DNA of 40,337 nucleotides from an uncultured Bacilli bacterium (GTDB lineage Bacteria; Bacillota_I; Bacilli_A; RF39; UBA660), in assembly GCA_947626655.1 (NCBI GenBank), contig CANQTA010000008.1, positions 1 to 40,337 of the forward strand, written 5' to 3'. Position numbers and translations under genes: made by a program. Shown in pieces: positions 30,597-38,807 of the stretch (its first letter is position 1; each line of letters starts with the position of its first letter). The notes below the pieces were generated by a model. The model saw nothing but the letters and a program-made list of their open reading frames with translations, was not told where the DNA came from and did no database searches.

Positions 30597-33077
30597 ATGA
30601 AAAATAAGAAAATAATAATAAGCTTAGTAGGAGTATTAATAATGTTATTACTTATAATAAGTGCAACATATGCTTATTTTAGTGTAACAGTTAACGGTAA
30701 TGGTAGTAAATCTATGATAACAGCCAATACTCCAAAAAAACACTCATTATCAGTAAGCACTCTATATGATGATATTCATATTCATGTTGATAACAATGAT
30801 ATGAAACTAGCAAATGTCGGAAGTTATTATGGAGCAGTAGATAAAGACAATCGATATGAAACTGATTTAACAACCGGAACCCATAATATAATCGAAGTAT
30901 CATCAAAGGGTATGGAAAACATCAGATATAGCTGTAGTGGAGATATTAAAGTAACCTTAGAAACTAAAGAAGGCAGTATGGGTAGTGTCTTAGAAAAAGA
31001 AGATGTATTGTTATATTTAAAAGGTTTAGGCTTAGATGAAACATTAGATTTAAGCACTTTAAAAGTGAATAATACCAAAGTATATCAAACTACATTTGAA
31101 ATAGATGGAGATAGTAGCGATTACTTAAGTGCCATAGTAGAATTAATAAATAAAGAAAGTTATCAAAATTATATAGCTAACAAAATGTTAAATGTTAAAA
31201 TAGAAGCCGAGAATATGGTATGTCGAGAAAATGGAACCTATAAATACTTAGTTAAGCTGAATAAATATGTAACAGAAAAACAAAATGGTACAGAAACAAA
31301 TAAAACTGTTTCAATATTTTATGATGACGAAGGAATATATCAAAAGATACAAAATATTTATTTAGTAGATTATATAGACACATCAAAAGCCATTAAGACA
31401 TGGGAATTAGGAGATACCAATAAAGAAACCAAATCAGATGAAGTAATGGGCTGGTTAGAAGAAACTCCAAATGAAAATGATAGTTATGATTTATATATAG
31501 GAGCAAATGGACCAATGCGAGCACCACAAGATATGAGATATGCTTTTTATCAATTTACCAATTTAAAGAAGATAACTGGTAATGCTTTAGATACCAGTGA
31601 AGTAACTAATATGAATAATTTATTTTATCAAGATACAAATTTAACTGATATAAGTGCATTAACTAATTGGAATGTACAAAATGTAACAAATATGAAGTGG
31701 ATGTTTCAAAATTGTACTAATTTAAATGATGTTTCTTCATTAAGTAATTGGAATACTATGAATGTAACAAGTATGTATGGTATATTTTGGGAAAGTGGTA
31801 TAAATGATGTAAGGGCTTTGCAAAATTGGAATACATCTAAATTAACCGATACGGTTAATATGTTTAATAGATGTCGAAATTTAACTGATATTACTTCTCT
31901 AAAAAATTGGGACGTCTCAAATGTAACAGATATGGATCAAATGTTTGTTGGCGATATAAATTTATCAAATATCGATTCATTGGCTAATTGGGATGTTTCT
32001 GAGGTTAAAAATATGAAATCTATGTTTCAAAGTACTCTAATAAGTGATTTAACACCACTAAGTAAATGGGATGTATCTAAAGTCACAAATATAACTTATA
32101 TGTTTTCTGGTACTCAGATAAGTGATATAACACCGCTAGCCAATTGGGATGTCTCACATGTTATTTATATGTCTGGTACATTTAATGACTGCAAAAATTT
32201 AACGGATATATCTCCAATAGCTACTTGGGATACTACATCAGTTACAGATATGAGTAGACTATTTAATAGTACAAAAATAAGCGATTTAACACCAATAAAA
32301 AATTGGAGTATGTCAAATGTGACAACTATTAATTATATGATTGCTGCTACTTTAGTAAAAGATTTAAGTCCAATTGCCAATTGGGATATTTCTAATGTAA
32401 CTAATATTGGTGGTTTTATATGGGGAAATAGTGTAATAAGAGATATATCAGTAATGGGTAATTGGGATGTCTCCAAAGTTACAGATATGAATAGATTATT
32501 TGCAAGTACAAATATATCTGATTTTAGTCCAATAGCCGATTGGAATACTCAAAGTGTGAAGAGTATGTATGCTATGTTTAACAATTGTCCTATAAGTGAT
32601 CTTACTCCACTAAGTAAATGGAAAGTATCTTCAGTAACAGATATGGGAGTTATGTTTAGAGGTTGTACAAATTTAACCGACATAAGTCCAATAGGAAATT
32701 GGGATGTATTTAATGTAACAAATATGGGTGATCGGTATTATGGAGGCATGTTTCAAGATTGTACAGGTTTAACCAAAGTCGATTTAAGTAATTGGAATGT
32801 TCCGAAATTAGAATCGGTATTTGTAATGTTTGCAGGAGATACAAAACTAACAGAATTAAAATTACCTAAAGCTCCCTATAACACAATAACTGGTGTGTTA
32901 GAATATCAAGCTATGTTTGGTGGACCATCTACTTCTCCTACTGGTAATCCAGTTACAGTGGCTTCAGTTTCACCTGACATAACAGTTTATACTGAATCAT
33001 CACAAGTAAAATGGGTAACAGATAGACTGCAAGAAGCCTTAGGTGAAAATAACCATAGTACAGTTTTAACTTACTGA
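30597..33077 (+). CDS. BspA-like (DUF285) repeat surface protein 2
   Basis: An 826-residue secreted protein, paralogue of the gene at 27359. It has the same start (SLVGVLIMLLLIISATYAYF), an almost identical N-terminal domain to about residue 330, then about 15 DUF285 repeats (NWDVSxVTxM) of different sequence and order. The same C-terminal block follows (ITVYTESSQVKWVTDRLQEA). The repeats form a right-handed LRR-like solenoid in relatives that bind host proteins. No wall anchor is seen. The gene lies 79 bases after the stop of the short leader. GAGGAAAG is about 12 bases before its ATG, a rather long spacing that could make it depend on leader translation. Confidence 0.85.
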   Translation: MKNKKIIISLVGVLIMLLLIISATYAYFSVTVNGNGSKSMITANTPKKHSLSVSTLYDDIHIHVDNNDMKLANVGSYYGAVDKDNRYETDLTTGTHNIIEVSSKGMENIRYSCSGDIKVTLETKEGSMGSVLEKEDVLLYLKGLGLDETLDLSTLKVNNTKVYQTTFEIDGDSSDYLSAIVELINKESYQNYIANKMLNVKIEAENMVCRENGTYKYLVKLNKYVTEKQNGTETNKTVSIFYDDEGIYQKIQNIYLVDYIDTSKAIKTWELGDTNKETKSDEVMGWLEETPNENDSYDLYIGANGPMRAPQDMRYAFYQFTNLKKITGNALDTSEVTNMNNLFYQDTNLTDISALTNWNVQNVTNMKWMFQNCTNLNDVSSLSNWNTMNVTSMYGIFWESGINDVRALQNWNTSKLTDTVNMFNRCRNLTDITSLKNWDVSNVTDMDQMFVGDINLSNIDSLANWDVSEVKNMKSMFQSTLISDLTPLSKWDVSKVTNITYMFSGTQISDITPLANWDVSHVIYMSGTFNDCKNLTDISPIATWDTTSVTDMSRLFNSTKISDLTPIKNWSMSNVTTINYMIAATLVKDLSPIANWDISNVTNIGGFIWGNSVIRDISVMGNWDVSKVTDMNRLFASTNISDFSPIADWNTQSVKSMYAMFNNCPISDLTPLSKWKVSSVTDMGVMFRGCTNLTDISPIGNWDVFNVTNMGDRYYGGMFQDCTGLTKVDLSNWNVPKLESVFVMFAGDTKLTELKLPKAPYNTITGVLEYQAMFGGPSTSPTGNPVTVASVSPDITVYTESSQVKWVTDRLQEALGENNHSTVLTY

Positions 33078-33100
33078 AAATTAATATATATCATAAAATA

Positions 33101-33136
33101 AATTGCTAAATCTATAAAGATTTGGTAATTTTTTTT
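33101..33136 (+). terminator. Terminator after DUF285 protein 2
   Basis: A 13-bp stem with two G·T pairs, AATTGCTAAATCT/AGATTTGGTAATT, loop ATAA, followed by TTTTTTTG. It is related in sequence to the 33-bp repeats at 29928. Confidence 0.75.
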
Positions 33137-33239
33137 GATATGAAAAACAATAAAAATAAAAAAATTTATAAAAAAGACAAAAATTGACAATTATTTCTTA
33201 AATGATGTGTTATAGTATTGCCTCAAAAGAGGAGATACT

Positions 33240-33689
33240 ATGGCAAAAAAGATATATGAAAAAATCATTAGAGAAATTGAAAGTGTAGAAAAAATGCAAA
33301 AAGAATATGAGTTAAATATGAATAATTATGTATTAGAACATTTTTGGAATATAGGAAAAATATTACAAAATGCTTCCCAATCTAAAGAAGATATTGATGT
33401 ATTACAAGAAAGCTATGATACTTTAGCCAAAAATTATGGTAAATTTTATAATCATCGTAATTTTGTTAAATTTAAAAAATTTTATAATGATTTTCCTAAT
33501 CTTGAAATTTTAAAAAATAATTTTAGTTGGGAGCATATTGCATTACTTTTAGCTATTCATAATATTTCTAAAAGAAAATATTATGAAAATTTAGTTATTT
33601 TAAATAAGTTAAGTGCGAGAGAATTAAATAGTAAAATTAAAAATCACAGTTATGAAAAAGATGAAGCACATATAAATCATCATATTTAA
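33240..33689 (+). CDS. DUF1016 N-terminal domain protein without nuclease domain
   Basis: A 149-residue protein matching the N-terminal domain of YhcG/DUF1016 proteins: the HFWNIGKILQNA motif, LAKNYGKFYNHRNFVKFKKFYNDFP, NFSWEHIALLLAI and the KYYENLVILNKLSARELNSKI region. Full-length family members are about 340 residues and end in a PDDEXK nuclease domain, which is missing here; the protein stops soon after the first domain. It is either a remnant of a nuclease gene or a stand-alone regulator. An extended -10 (TGTTATAGT) and an AGGAG site precede it, so it is probably expressed. It lies between the surface-protein locus and ireB, a typical insertion position. Confidence 0.65.
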   Translation: MAKKIYEKIIREIESVEKMQKEYELNMNNYVLEHFWNIGKILQNASQSKEDIDVLQESYDTLAKNYGKFYNHRNFVKFKKFYNDFPNLEILKNNFSWEHIALLLAIHNISKRKYYENLVILNKLSARELNSKIKNHSYEKDEAHINHHI

Positions 33690-33707
33690 GCTAAAGATTA
33701 AAGTGTA

Positions 33708-33736
33708 TTGAAAATGACAGTTTTATTTGATAGAAT
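33708..33736 (+). promoter_or_regulatory. Sigma-A promoter of the ireB–ruvX–mltG operon
   Basis: TTGAAA (33708-33713), a 17-base spacer and TAGAAT (33731-33736), 23 bases before the ireB ATG. Confidence 0.75.
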
Positions 33737-33759
33737 TATAAGAGTAAAGAGGTAAATTT

Positions 33760-34002
33760 ATGGACAAAACAAGTATTTTTAATGTAGCAGCTTTAAGACA
33801 AGAATTAATTTTATTAACGTTAAATGAAATAATTACATCTTTAAATAAAAAAGGTTATAAAGCTGAAAATCAATTAGTAGGATACTTATTAACTGGTGAT
33901 CCTACTTATATATCCAATTTTGAAGGGGCTCGTGAAAAAATTAAAACTTTAAAAAGAGAAGAAGTATTACTAGCACTTATTAATTCATATGAAGGTAAAT
34001 AA
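33760..34002 (+). CDS. ireB: IreB family regulatory protein (UPF0297)
   Basis: An 80-residue protein with the UPF0297 pattern: a short start, then LNEIITSLNKKGYKAENQLVGYLLTGDPTYIS, where Tyr-Leu-Leu-Thr-Gly-Asp-Pro is the family signature, and a helical end REEVLLALINSY. In Enterococcus, IreB is phosphorylated by the kinase IreK and modulates cephalosporin resistance and wall homeostasis. RBS AGAGGT lies six bases before ATG. It opens the conserved yrzL–yrrK–yrzB–yrrL block of Bacillota. Confidence 0.93.
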   Translation: MDKTSIFNVAALRQELILLTLNEIITSLNKKGYKAENQLVGYLLTGDPTYISNFEGAREKIKTLKREEVLLALINSYEGK

Positions 34003-34003
34003 T

Positions 34004-34417
34004 ATGCGAATATTGGGATTAGATTTAGGAACTAAAAGTTTAGGAATAAGCATAACTGATAAAACTAATACTTTAGTTACTCCTTTAAAAACTATTAAAT
34101 TTGCAAGTGAAGATTATGCTAGTATTATTCCTGAATTGTTAGAGCTTATTGCTAATTATAATGTTACTAAAATAGTTTTAGGATTTCCTAAAAATATGGA
34201 TGGTAGTGTTGGCTTTGCTGGTAACCGAAGTCTTAAATTTAAAGAATTGTTGGAAGAACATAATTTAGATGTAGTATTAATGGATGAACGTTTAACTACA
34301 AAGAGTGCTGAAGATATTATTCATTTAAATAATGAGCATGTTAAAGATACTAAAAATAAAATTGATAGTATTGCAGCTTCAGTAATATTAGAAAGTTATT
34401 TGCGGGGGTTAAAATGA
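34004..34417 (+). CDS. ruvX: Holliday-junction resolvase-like protein RuvX (YqgF)
   Basis: About 137 residues with an RNase H-like fold: the first motif ILGLDLGTKSLGISITD (Asp in strand 1), IVLGFPKNMDGSVG, the acidic VVLMDERLTTKSAE, and a final Asp in KIDSIAASVILESYL. YqgF proteins act in 16S rRNA 5' maturation and are related to resolvases. ATG at 34004 is used because AAGGT lies seven bases upstream; the ATG at 33989 lies inside ireB. It is one base after the ireB stop and overlaps the next gene by four bases. Confidence 0.93.
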   Translation: MRILGLDLGTKSLGISITDKTNTLVTPLKTIKFASEDYASIIPELLELIANYNVTKIVLGFPKNMDGSVGFAGNRSLKFKELLEEHNLDVVLMDERLTTKSAEDIIHLNNEHVKDTKNKIDSIAASVILESYLRGLK

Positions 34418-34617
34418 TTTTAAAGAATAGTAAAGATAAAACTAGAAATTTTAAATTATTGTTTAAATATGAAAATAGAGAGGGAACTTATTTAACTTAT
34501 CAGGATGTGAATAGTAAAAAATTATATGCTGGTAAAAAAGAGGGTAATGTTTTAAAAAAAGTAGATAGCGACGAAGTGCAAATGTTAGAAAAAATTTTAG
34601 AAAGAATTAGTGGTTAA
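34414..34617 (+). CDS. DUF1292 protein (YrzB-like)
   Basis: A 67-residue protein at the position of yrzB, between ruvX and mltG, with an ATGA overlap with ruvX. It has a beta-rich start (FKLLFKYENREGTYLTYQDV) and an acidic end (DSDEVQMLEKILERI), like other DUF1292 proteins but shorter than most (about 90). Function unknown. Confidence 0.75.
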   Translation: MILKNSKDKTRNFKLLFKYENREGTYLTYQDVNSKKLYAGKKEGNVLKKVDSDEVQMLEKILERISG

Positions 34618-34620
34618 TTA

Positions 34621-35652
34621 ATGAAGAAGATAATTATAGTTATAGTGAGTATTTTAGTTGTATTATTATTAATAGTAAGTTTATATTTTTATGGTTTAAC
34701 TAGTGTTTCTAAAACAAGTGACATAGTTAGTATCAATATTAAAGAGGGGATGGGAAAGAAAGAAGTTATAAAAGAATTAACAGCTTCTAAACTTTTGAAA
34801 AGTAAGTTTTCAGCCTATATATATGTTCTTTTACATCGTAATTTAATAATTCAAGCCGGAGAATATGAACTGGATCGAAATTTTGATGCTAAAGAAATTT
34901 TTAAAAGATTAAATGAGGGGACTTTATTTGTTGATGGGGTGACTTTGACTTTTATTGAAGGGAAAAGACTTACTACTTATATGGAACAATTAGAAGAAAG
35001 TTTGGGCTTTAGTGAAGAAGAAATATTAAATACTTTAAAAGATCAAGATTATTTAAAAAGTTTAATTAAGGAATATGATTTTTTGGATGATAGTATTCTT
35101 AATTCAGAACTTTATTATTCTTTAGAGGGATATTTATTTCCAGCGACTTATAATTTTAGCAAAAAGATTTCAATTGAAGATGTTTTTAGAAAAATGTTAG
35201 ATAAAACGGGAGAAATATTAGCAAAATATCAAAAAGAAATTGCAGATTCTGATTATACAAATCATGAAATTTTAACAATGGCGAGTATTATCGAAAATGA
35301 AACGATGAGAAGTGAAGATCGCAGTATAGCTAGTCAAGTAATTTACAAACGATTAGCGGAAAATATGAACTTGGGAATGGATGTTACGACGTATTATGGA
35401 GCTAGGAAAAATTTGGGAGAAGTATTAACAGAGGTTGACCTTAAAGCCAAAAACGCATATAATACTAGAGCAAGTGGTTTTTTAGGTTTACCAGTTGGAC
35501 CTATCTGTAATCCTAGTGAAGCTTCAATAAAAGCAGCTTTAAATCCTAGTTCTACAGATTATTTGTATTTTTATGCTGATAAAGATGGAAAACTACATTT
35601 TGCGAAAGATTATGATGAATTTCAAGAGATAATAAATGAGTATAGGTGGTAA
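34621..35652 (+). CDS. mltG: Endolytic murein transglycosylase MltG (YceG-like)
   Basis: A 343-residue protein with an N-terminal membrane helix (residues 3-25), a LysM-like region (INIKEGMGKKEVIKELTASKLLKS) and the YceG catalytic domain. The catalytic glutamate lies in ILTMASIIENETM. NLGMDVTTYYG, YNTRASGFLGLPVGPICNPSEAS and TDYLYFYADKDGKLHF are conserved blocks. It cuts nascent glycan strands and sets their length in the periplasm-like space. It is the fourth gene of the ireB operon, three bases after DUF1292, the order seen in Bacillus (yrrL). Confidence 0.95.
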   Translation: MKKIIIVIVSILVVLLLIVSLYFYGLTSVSKTSDIVSINIKEGMGKKEVIKELTASKLLKSKFSAYIYVLLHRNLIIQAGEYELDRNFDAKEIFKRLNEGTLFVDGVTLTFIEGKRLTTYMEQLEESLGFSEEEILNTLKDQDYLKSLIKEYDFLDDSILNSELYYSLEGYLFPATYNFSKKISIEDVFRKMLDKTGEILAKYQKEIADSDYTNHEILTMASIIENETMRSEDRSIASQVIYKRLAENMNLGMDVTTYYGARKNLGEVLTEVDLKAKNAYNTRASGFLGLPVGPICNPSEASIKAALNPSSTDYLYFYADKDGKLHFAKDYDEFQEIINEYRW

Positions 35653-35655
35653 GAT

Positions 35656-36252
35656 ATGAAAGAATTAATATTAGAAATGGAAGATTATGCCCAAGAAAAG
35701 AATGTGCCGATTATTGAAAAAAAATCCATAGCTTTTATAATGAAATATATAAAAGAACATAATATTAAAAATGTTTTAGAAATTGGTTCAGCAATTGGCT
35801 ATTCAGCAATTTTGATGGCAAGTGCTAAAGAAGATACATTAGTAACAACGATTGAAAGAGATGAAACTCGCTATATGGAATGTTTAAAGAATGTCAAAAG
35901 ATGTGGTATGGATAAAAAAATTAATGTGGTTTTTCAAGATGCCTTAGATGTTAATTTAAGAGAAGAAGTTAAATATGATTTAATATTTATTGATGCTGCA
36001 AAAGGACAATATACTAAGTTTTTTGAGAAATATAAATATTTTTTAAAACCAGAGGGAGCTATAATTACAGATAATCTTAAATTTCATGGATATGTGGGGA
36101 AAAGTTCGAAAATAGAAAGTAAAAATTTAAAAAGTTTAGTAGAAAAAATTGAAAACTATATTGATTTTTTAAAAAATAATGAAGAATTTAATACGGAATT
36201 TTATGATATTGGTGATGGTTTATCAGTAAGTACGTGGAAAAATGCAAAGTAA
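35656..36252 (+). CDS. trmR: tRNA 5-hydroxyuridine methyltransferase TrmR (YrrM)
   Basis: A 198-residue class I O-methyltransferase of the catechol-OMT-like family. The SAM motif is NVLEIGSAIGYSAILMA (about residues 37-53), with TIERDETRYMECLKN and the metal-binding DLIFIDAAKGQYTKFFEKY; IITDNLKFHGYV completes the site. In Bacillus, TrmR makes 5-methoxyuridine at the wobble position of tRNAs from 5-hydroxyuridine. The two following U32-family genes match the Bacillus hydroxylation pair, so the pathway is laid out in order here. The next gene overlaps its end by 11 bases. Confidence 0.88.
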   Translation: MKELILEMEDYAQEKNVPIIEKKSIAFIMKYIKEHNIKNVLEIGSAIGYSAILMASAKEDTLVTTIERDETRYMECLKNVKRCGMDKKINVVFQDALDVNLREEVKYDLIFIDAAKGQYTKFFEKYKYFLKPEGAIITDNLKFHGYVGKSSKIESKNLKSLVEKIENYIDFLKNNEEFNTEFYDIGDGLSVSTWKNAK

Positions 36253-37030
36253 AAATATTTTAATTACAATTAATAATTTAGATGATTTAAAAGTTTATGA
36301 AAAGTTAGGTAATGTTTCCTATGTTTATCCTTTAAAAGATTTTTGTGTAGGGATGCCTAATACTTTTTTAATTTCTGAAATTGTTACACCAGCATATCTT
36401 TTTATTAATCGAATTTTAGATAATGCTGCAATTGATGCTTTAAAAGAAATTTTAAAGAAATTACCTGCTAATATTAAGGGAATAATCTTTGATGATTTAG
36501 GGGTTTTAGAATTATTGCAAGAATTAGATTTAAAATTAGAGAGAATTTTATATTTAAGTCATTTTAATACTAATTTAGAATCTATTAAAATATATTTGGA
36601 ATATGTAGATTCTGTTATTGTACCTTTTGATATTACTAAAGAAGAAGCAGCATATATAATTAATAATTTAAAAGATAAATTAACTGTTTTAGTTTTAGGG
36701 TATTTACCCGCTATGTATTCAAGAAGACTTCTTTTAGATAATTATAGTAAATTTTATAATTTAGCTAAAACTAATCCTTTAGTTATTACTAATAATAAAC
36801 AACAATTTTTAGTAAGTGAAAATGCTTATGGAACCGTTTTTTATCATTTACCTTTATATAAAGCTTTGGATTTGTTTGATTTTCCTTGTCGCTATTATTT
36901 TATAAATACGGCTTTTTTAAGTAGTCAAGAAGTAATTTCGTTATTAGAAGGGAAGAGTTCGATACCAACGGCTCGAGGTTTTTTAGAGATACCTACAATA
37001 TATAAGTTAAGAGGTGAGAATGATGCCTGA
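36242..37030 (+). CDS. trhP1: U32-family tRNA hydroxylation protein TrhP1-like (YrrN)
   Basis: A 262-residue protein at the yrrN position, between trmR and trhP2. The barrel-like order is recognisable but divergent: a strand-rich start (ILITINNLDDLKVYEKLG), VDSVIVPFDITKEEA, then LVLGYLPAMYSRRLLL, which corresponds to the region around the family cysteine motif, and a late YYFINTAFLSSQEVISLLEG. It is shorter than Bacillus YrrN (about 309). In Bacillus, YrrN and YrrO together hydroxylate wobble uridine using prephenate. Assignment depends mainly on synteny. It overlaps both neighbours, indicating translational coupling. Confidence 0.7.
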   Translation: MQSKNILITINNLDDLKVYEKLGNVSYVYPLKDFCVGMPNTFLISEIVTPAYLFINRILDNAAIDALKEILKKLPANIKGIIFDDLGVLELLQELDLKLERILYLSHFNTNLESIKIYLEYVDSVIVPFDITKEEAAYIINNLKDKLTVLVLGYLPAMYSRRLLLDNYSKFYNLAKTNPLVITNNKQQFLVSENAYGTVFYHLPLYKALDLFDFPCRYYFINTAFLSSQEVISLLEGKSSIPTARGFLEIPTIYKLRGENDA

Positions 37031-38195
37031 ATTATTGGCTCCAGCAGGAGATTTAGAAAGACTTAAAATTGCTCTTTTATATGGTGCTGATGCTGTTTAT
37101 ATTGGGGGTAAAGATTATAGTTTAAGAGCTAATGCTAAGAATTTTAGTTTAGAAGAAATTAAGGAAGCTACAGCATTTGCTCATAGTTTAGGGAAAAAAG
37201 TTTATGTGACAGTAAATATAGTCTTTCATGATTCTAATTTGTTTAATTTAGATACTTATTTAGCCAAGTTAAAAGCTTATCAAGTTGATGCTGTAATTGT
37301 GAGTGATATTATAGCTGTTAAAATGGCTTTAGAAGCGGGGCTTGAGGTTATATTATCGACACAGGCAAGTACCCTTAATTATCGGGCGATTAAATTTTGG
37401 CAAAAATTGGGAGTTAAAAGATTTGTTTTAGGAAGAGAAGCGACTAGAGAAGATATAATTAAAATAAAAAAAGAAACTGGAGCTTCTTTAGAGTGCTTTA
37501 TTCATGGGGCAATGTGTACATCTATAAGTGGTAAATGTATTTTATCTAATTTTTGTACTGGTCGTGATTCTAATCGGGGTGGTTGTGCCCAAATATGTCG
37601 GTGGGTTTTTGAAACAGATTCAATTCCTTTTACTTTTATGAGTAAAGATTTAAATATGGTCGAATATTTAGAAGATATGATTCAGATTGGTGTTGATTCT
37701 TTTAAAGTAGAGGGAAGAATGCGGTCAGTTTATTATATTGCTACTGTTATTAAATGTTATCGAGAATTGATTGATGGAATTATAAATCATACTTTGACTG
37801 AAGAAGATAAAGAATATTATCATCATGTTTTAGATAGAGTAGCTAATAGAGATACTAAACCCCAATTTTATCATAAATTTCCAACTGCTGATGAAAGTTA
37901 TTTTAATGATCGAATTGAGGTAAGTAATCAAGATTTTTTAGCCTTAGTAGTGGGTTATGATTCAAAAAGAAAACTTTTAGAAATAGAAGAACGTAATTAT
38001 TTTAAAGTTGGTGATGTTGTAGAATTTATTGGTCCTAATTTTACAACATTTACATATACTATAAAAGATGTTTTAGATGAAGATGGTGCATCTATTGAAG
38101 TGGCAAGACATCCTAAAGAAAAGTTGTATTTACCACTTGATATTAGTTTACCAGCATTTAGTATGATGCGTTTAAAAATATTTGACAAAAAATAA
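37023..38195 (+). CDS. trhP2: U32-family tRNA hydroxylation protein TrhP2 (YrrO)
   Basis: About 390 residues with the peptidase-U32 family signature. MPELLAPAGDLERLKIAL opens the barrel. GADAVYIGGKDYSLRANAKNF follows, then the cysteine cluster in ECFIHGAMCTSISGKC and the following NFCTGRD.NRGGCAQICRW, which may bind iron-sulfur. FKVEGRMRSVYYIATVI closes the core, and a C-terminal beta domain follows (GDVVEFIGPNF). Despite the family name, these proteins act in tRNA uridine hydroxylation. ATG at 37023 is favoured because GAGGTG lies six bases upstream; GTG at 37014 is also in frame. A promoter for greA lies in its last codons. Confidence 0.9.
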   Translation: MPELLAPAGDLERLKIALLYGADAVYIGGKDYSLRANAKNFSLEEIKEATAFAHSLGKKVYVTVNIVFHDSNLFNLDTYLAKLKAYQVDAVIVSDIIAVKMALEAGLEVILSTQASTLNYRAIKFWQKLGVKRFVLGREATREDIIKIKKETGASLECFIHGAMCTSISGKCILSNFCTGRDSNRGGCAQICRWVFETDSIPFTFMSKDLNMVEYLEDMIQIGVDSFKVEGRMRSVYYIATVIKCYRELIDGIINHTLTEEDKEYYHHVLDRVANRDTKPQFYHKFPTADESYFNDRIEVSNQDFLALVVGYDSKRKLLEIEERNYFKVGDVVEFIGPNFTTFTYTIKDVLDEDGASIEVARHPKEKLYLPLDISLPAFSMMRLKIFDKK

Positions 38196-38210
38196 ATTTT
38201 ATTGTATTAT
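38182..38210 (+). promoter_or_regulatory. Sigma-A promoter of greA
   Basis: TTGACA (38182-38187), a 17-base spacer and TATTAT (38205-38210). The -35 box is inside the trhP2 3' end. Confidence 0.75.
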
Positions 38211-38243
38211 TTTGTACGTCATATAAAAAGGAGAAATGTTTTG

Positions 38244-38714
38244 ATGAAAAAAGAAGATTTTTTCGAACTAACTGCTGAAGGGTATTTAGAGTTAGAAAAT
38301 GAATTAAATGATTTAAAAAATGTTAAAAGAAAAGAAGTAATTATTGCTCTTAAAGAAGCACGGGCGATGGGTGATTTATCAGAAAATGCAGATTATGATG
38401 CTGCTCGTAATGATCAAGCCCAAATTGAAGCACGTATAAAAGAGTTAGAATATAAATTGGAACATAGTAAAATAGTGGATTCACGTAAAAAGGGAAATGG
38501 GATTGGGATTGGCTCAGTTGTTACTATTAAAGATGAAGATGGTGAAGAAGAGGAATATAAAATTGTTTCTTCAGTTGAATCAGATCCATTTAATAATAAA
38601 ATATCTGTTGAAAGTCCAATTGGAATTGCTATGAAAGGACATAAAACTGGAGATGAAGTTTTAGTGGAAAGTCCTAATGGTGGTTATAAAATTACAATTT
38701 TAAAAGTAGCTTAA
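38244..38714 (+). CDS. greA: Transcription elongation factor GreA
   Basis: A 156-residue protein. The N-terminal coiled coil (LTAEGYLELENELNDLKNVKRKEV... ARAMGDLSENADYDAARNDQ) carries the acidic tip residues Asp and Glu that stimulate transcript cleavage in backtracked polymerase. The C-terminal FKBP-like domain follows (VVTIKDEDGEEEEYKIV and GHKTGDEVLVESPNGGYKITI). ATG at 38244 is chosen: AAAAGGAG lies ten bases upstream and the protein begins MKKEDFFELT, like other GreA proteins. Upstream in-frame codons encode a basic stretch with no family counterpart. It has its own promoter and terminator. Confidence 0.95.
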   Translation: MKKEDFFELTAEGYLELENELNDLKNVKRKEVIIALKEARAMGDLSENADYDAARNDQAQIEARIKELEYKLEHSKIVDSRKKGNGIGIGSVVTIKDEDGEEEEYKIVSSVESDPFNNKISVESPIGIAMKGHKTGDEVLVESPNGGYKITILKVA

Positions 38715-38742
38715 GAATTTATCAAAAGATAAGTTCTTTTTT
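38713..38742 (+). terminator. Terminator after greA
   Basis: Stem AAGAATTTATC/GATAAGTTCTT with loop AAAA and one T·G pair, then T-run. Confidence 0.8.
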
Positions 38743-38751
38743 AACTTTTAG

Positions 38752-38780
38752 TTGCTTTAAGCAAGTATTTATAATATAAT
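38752..38780 (+). promoter_or_regulatory. Sigma-A promoter of tig
   Basis: TTGCTT (38752-38757), a 17-base spacer and TATAAT (38775-38780). Confidence 0.75.
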
Positions 38781-38807
38781 ATAGGAAGATTTGGAAAGAG
38801 GAATTTT

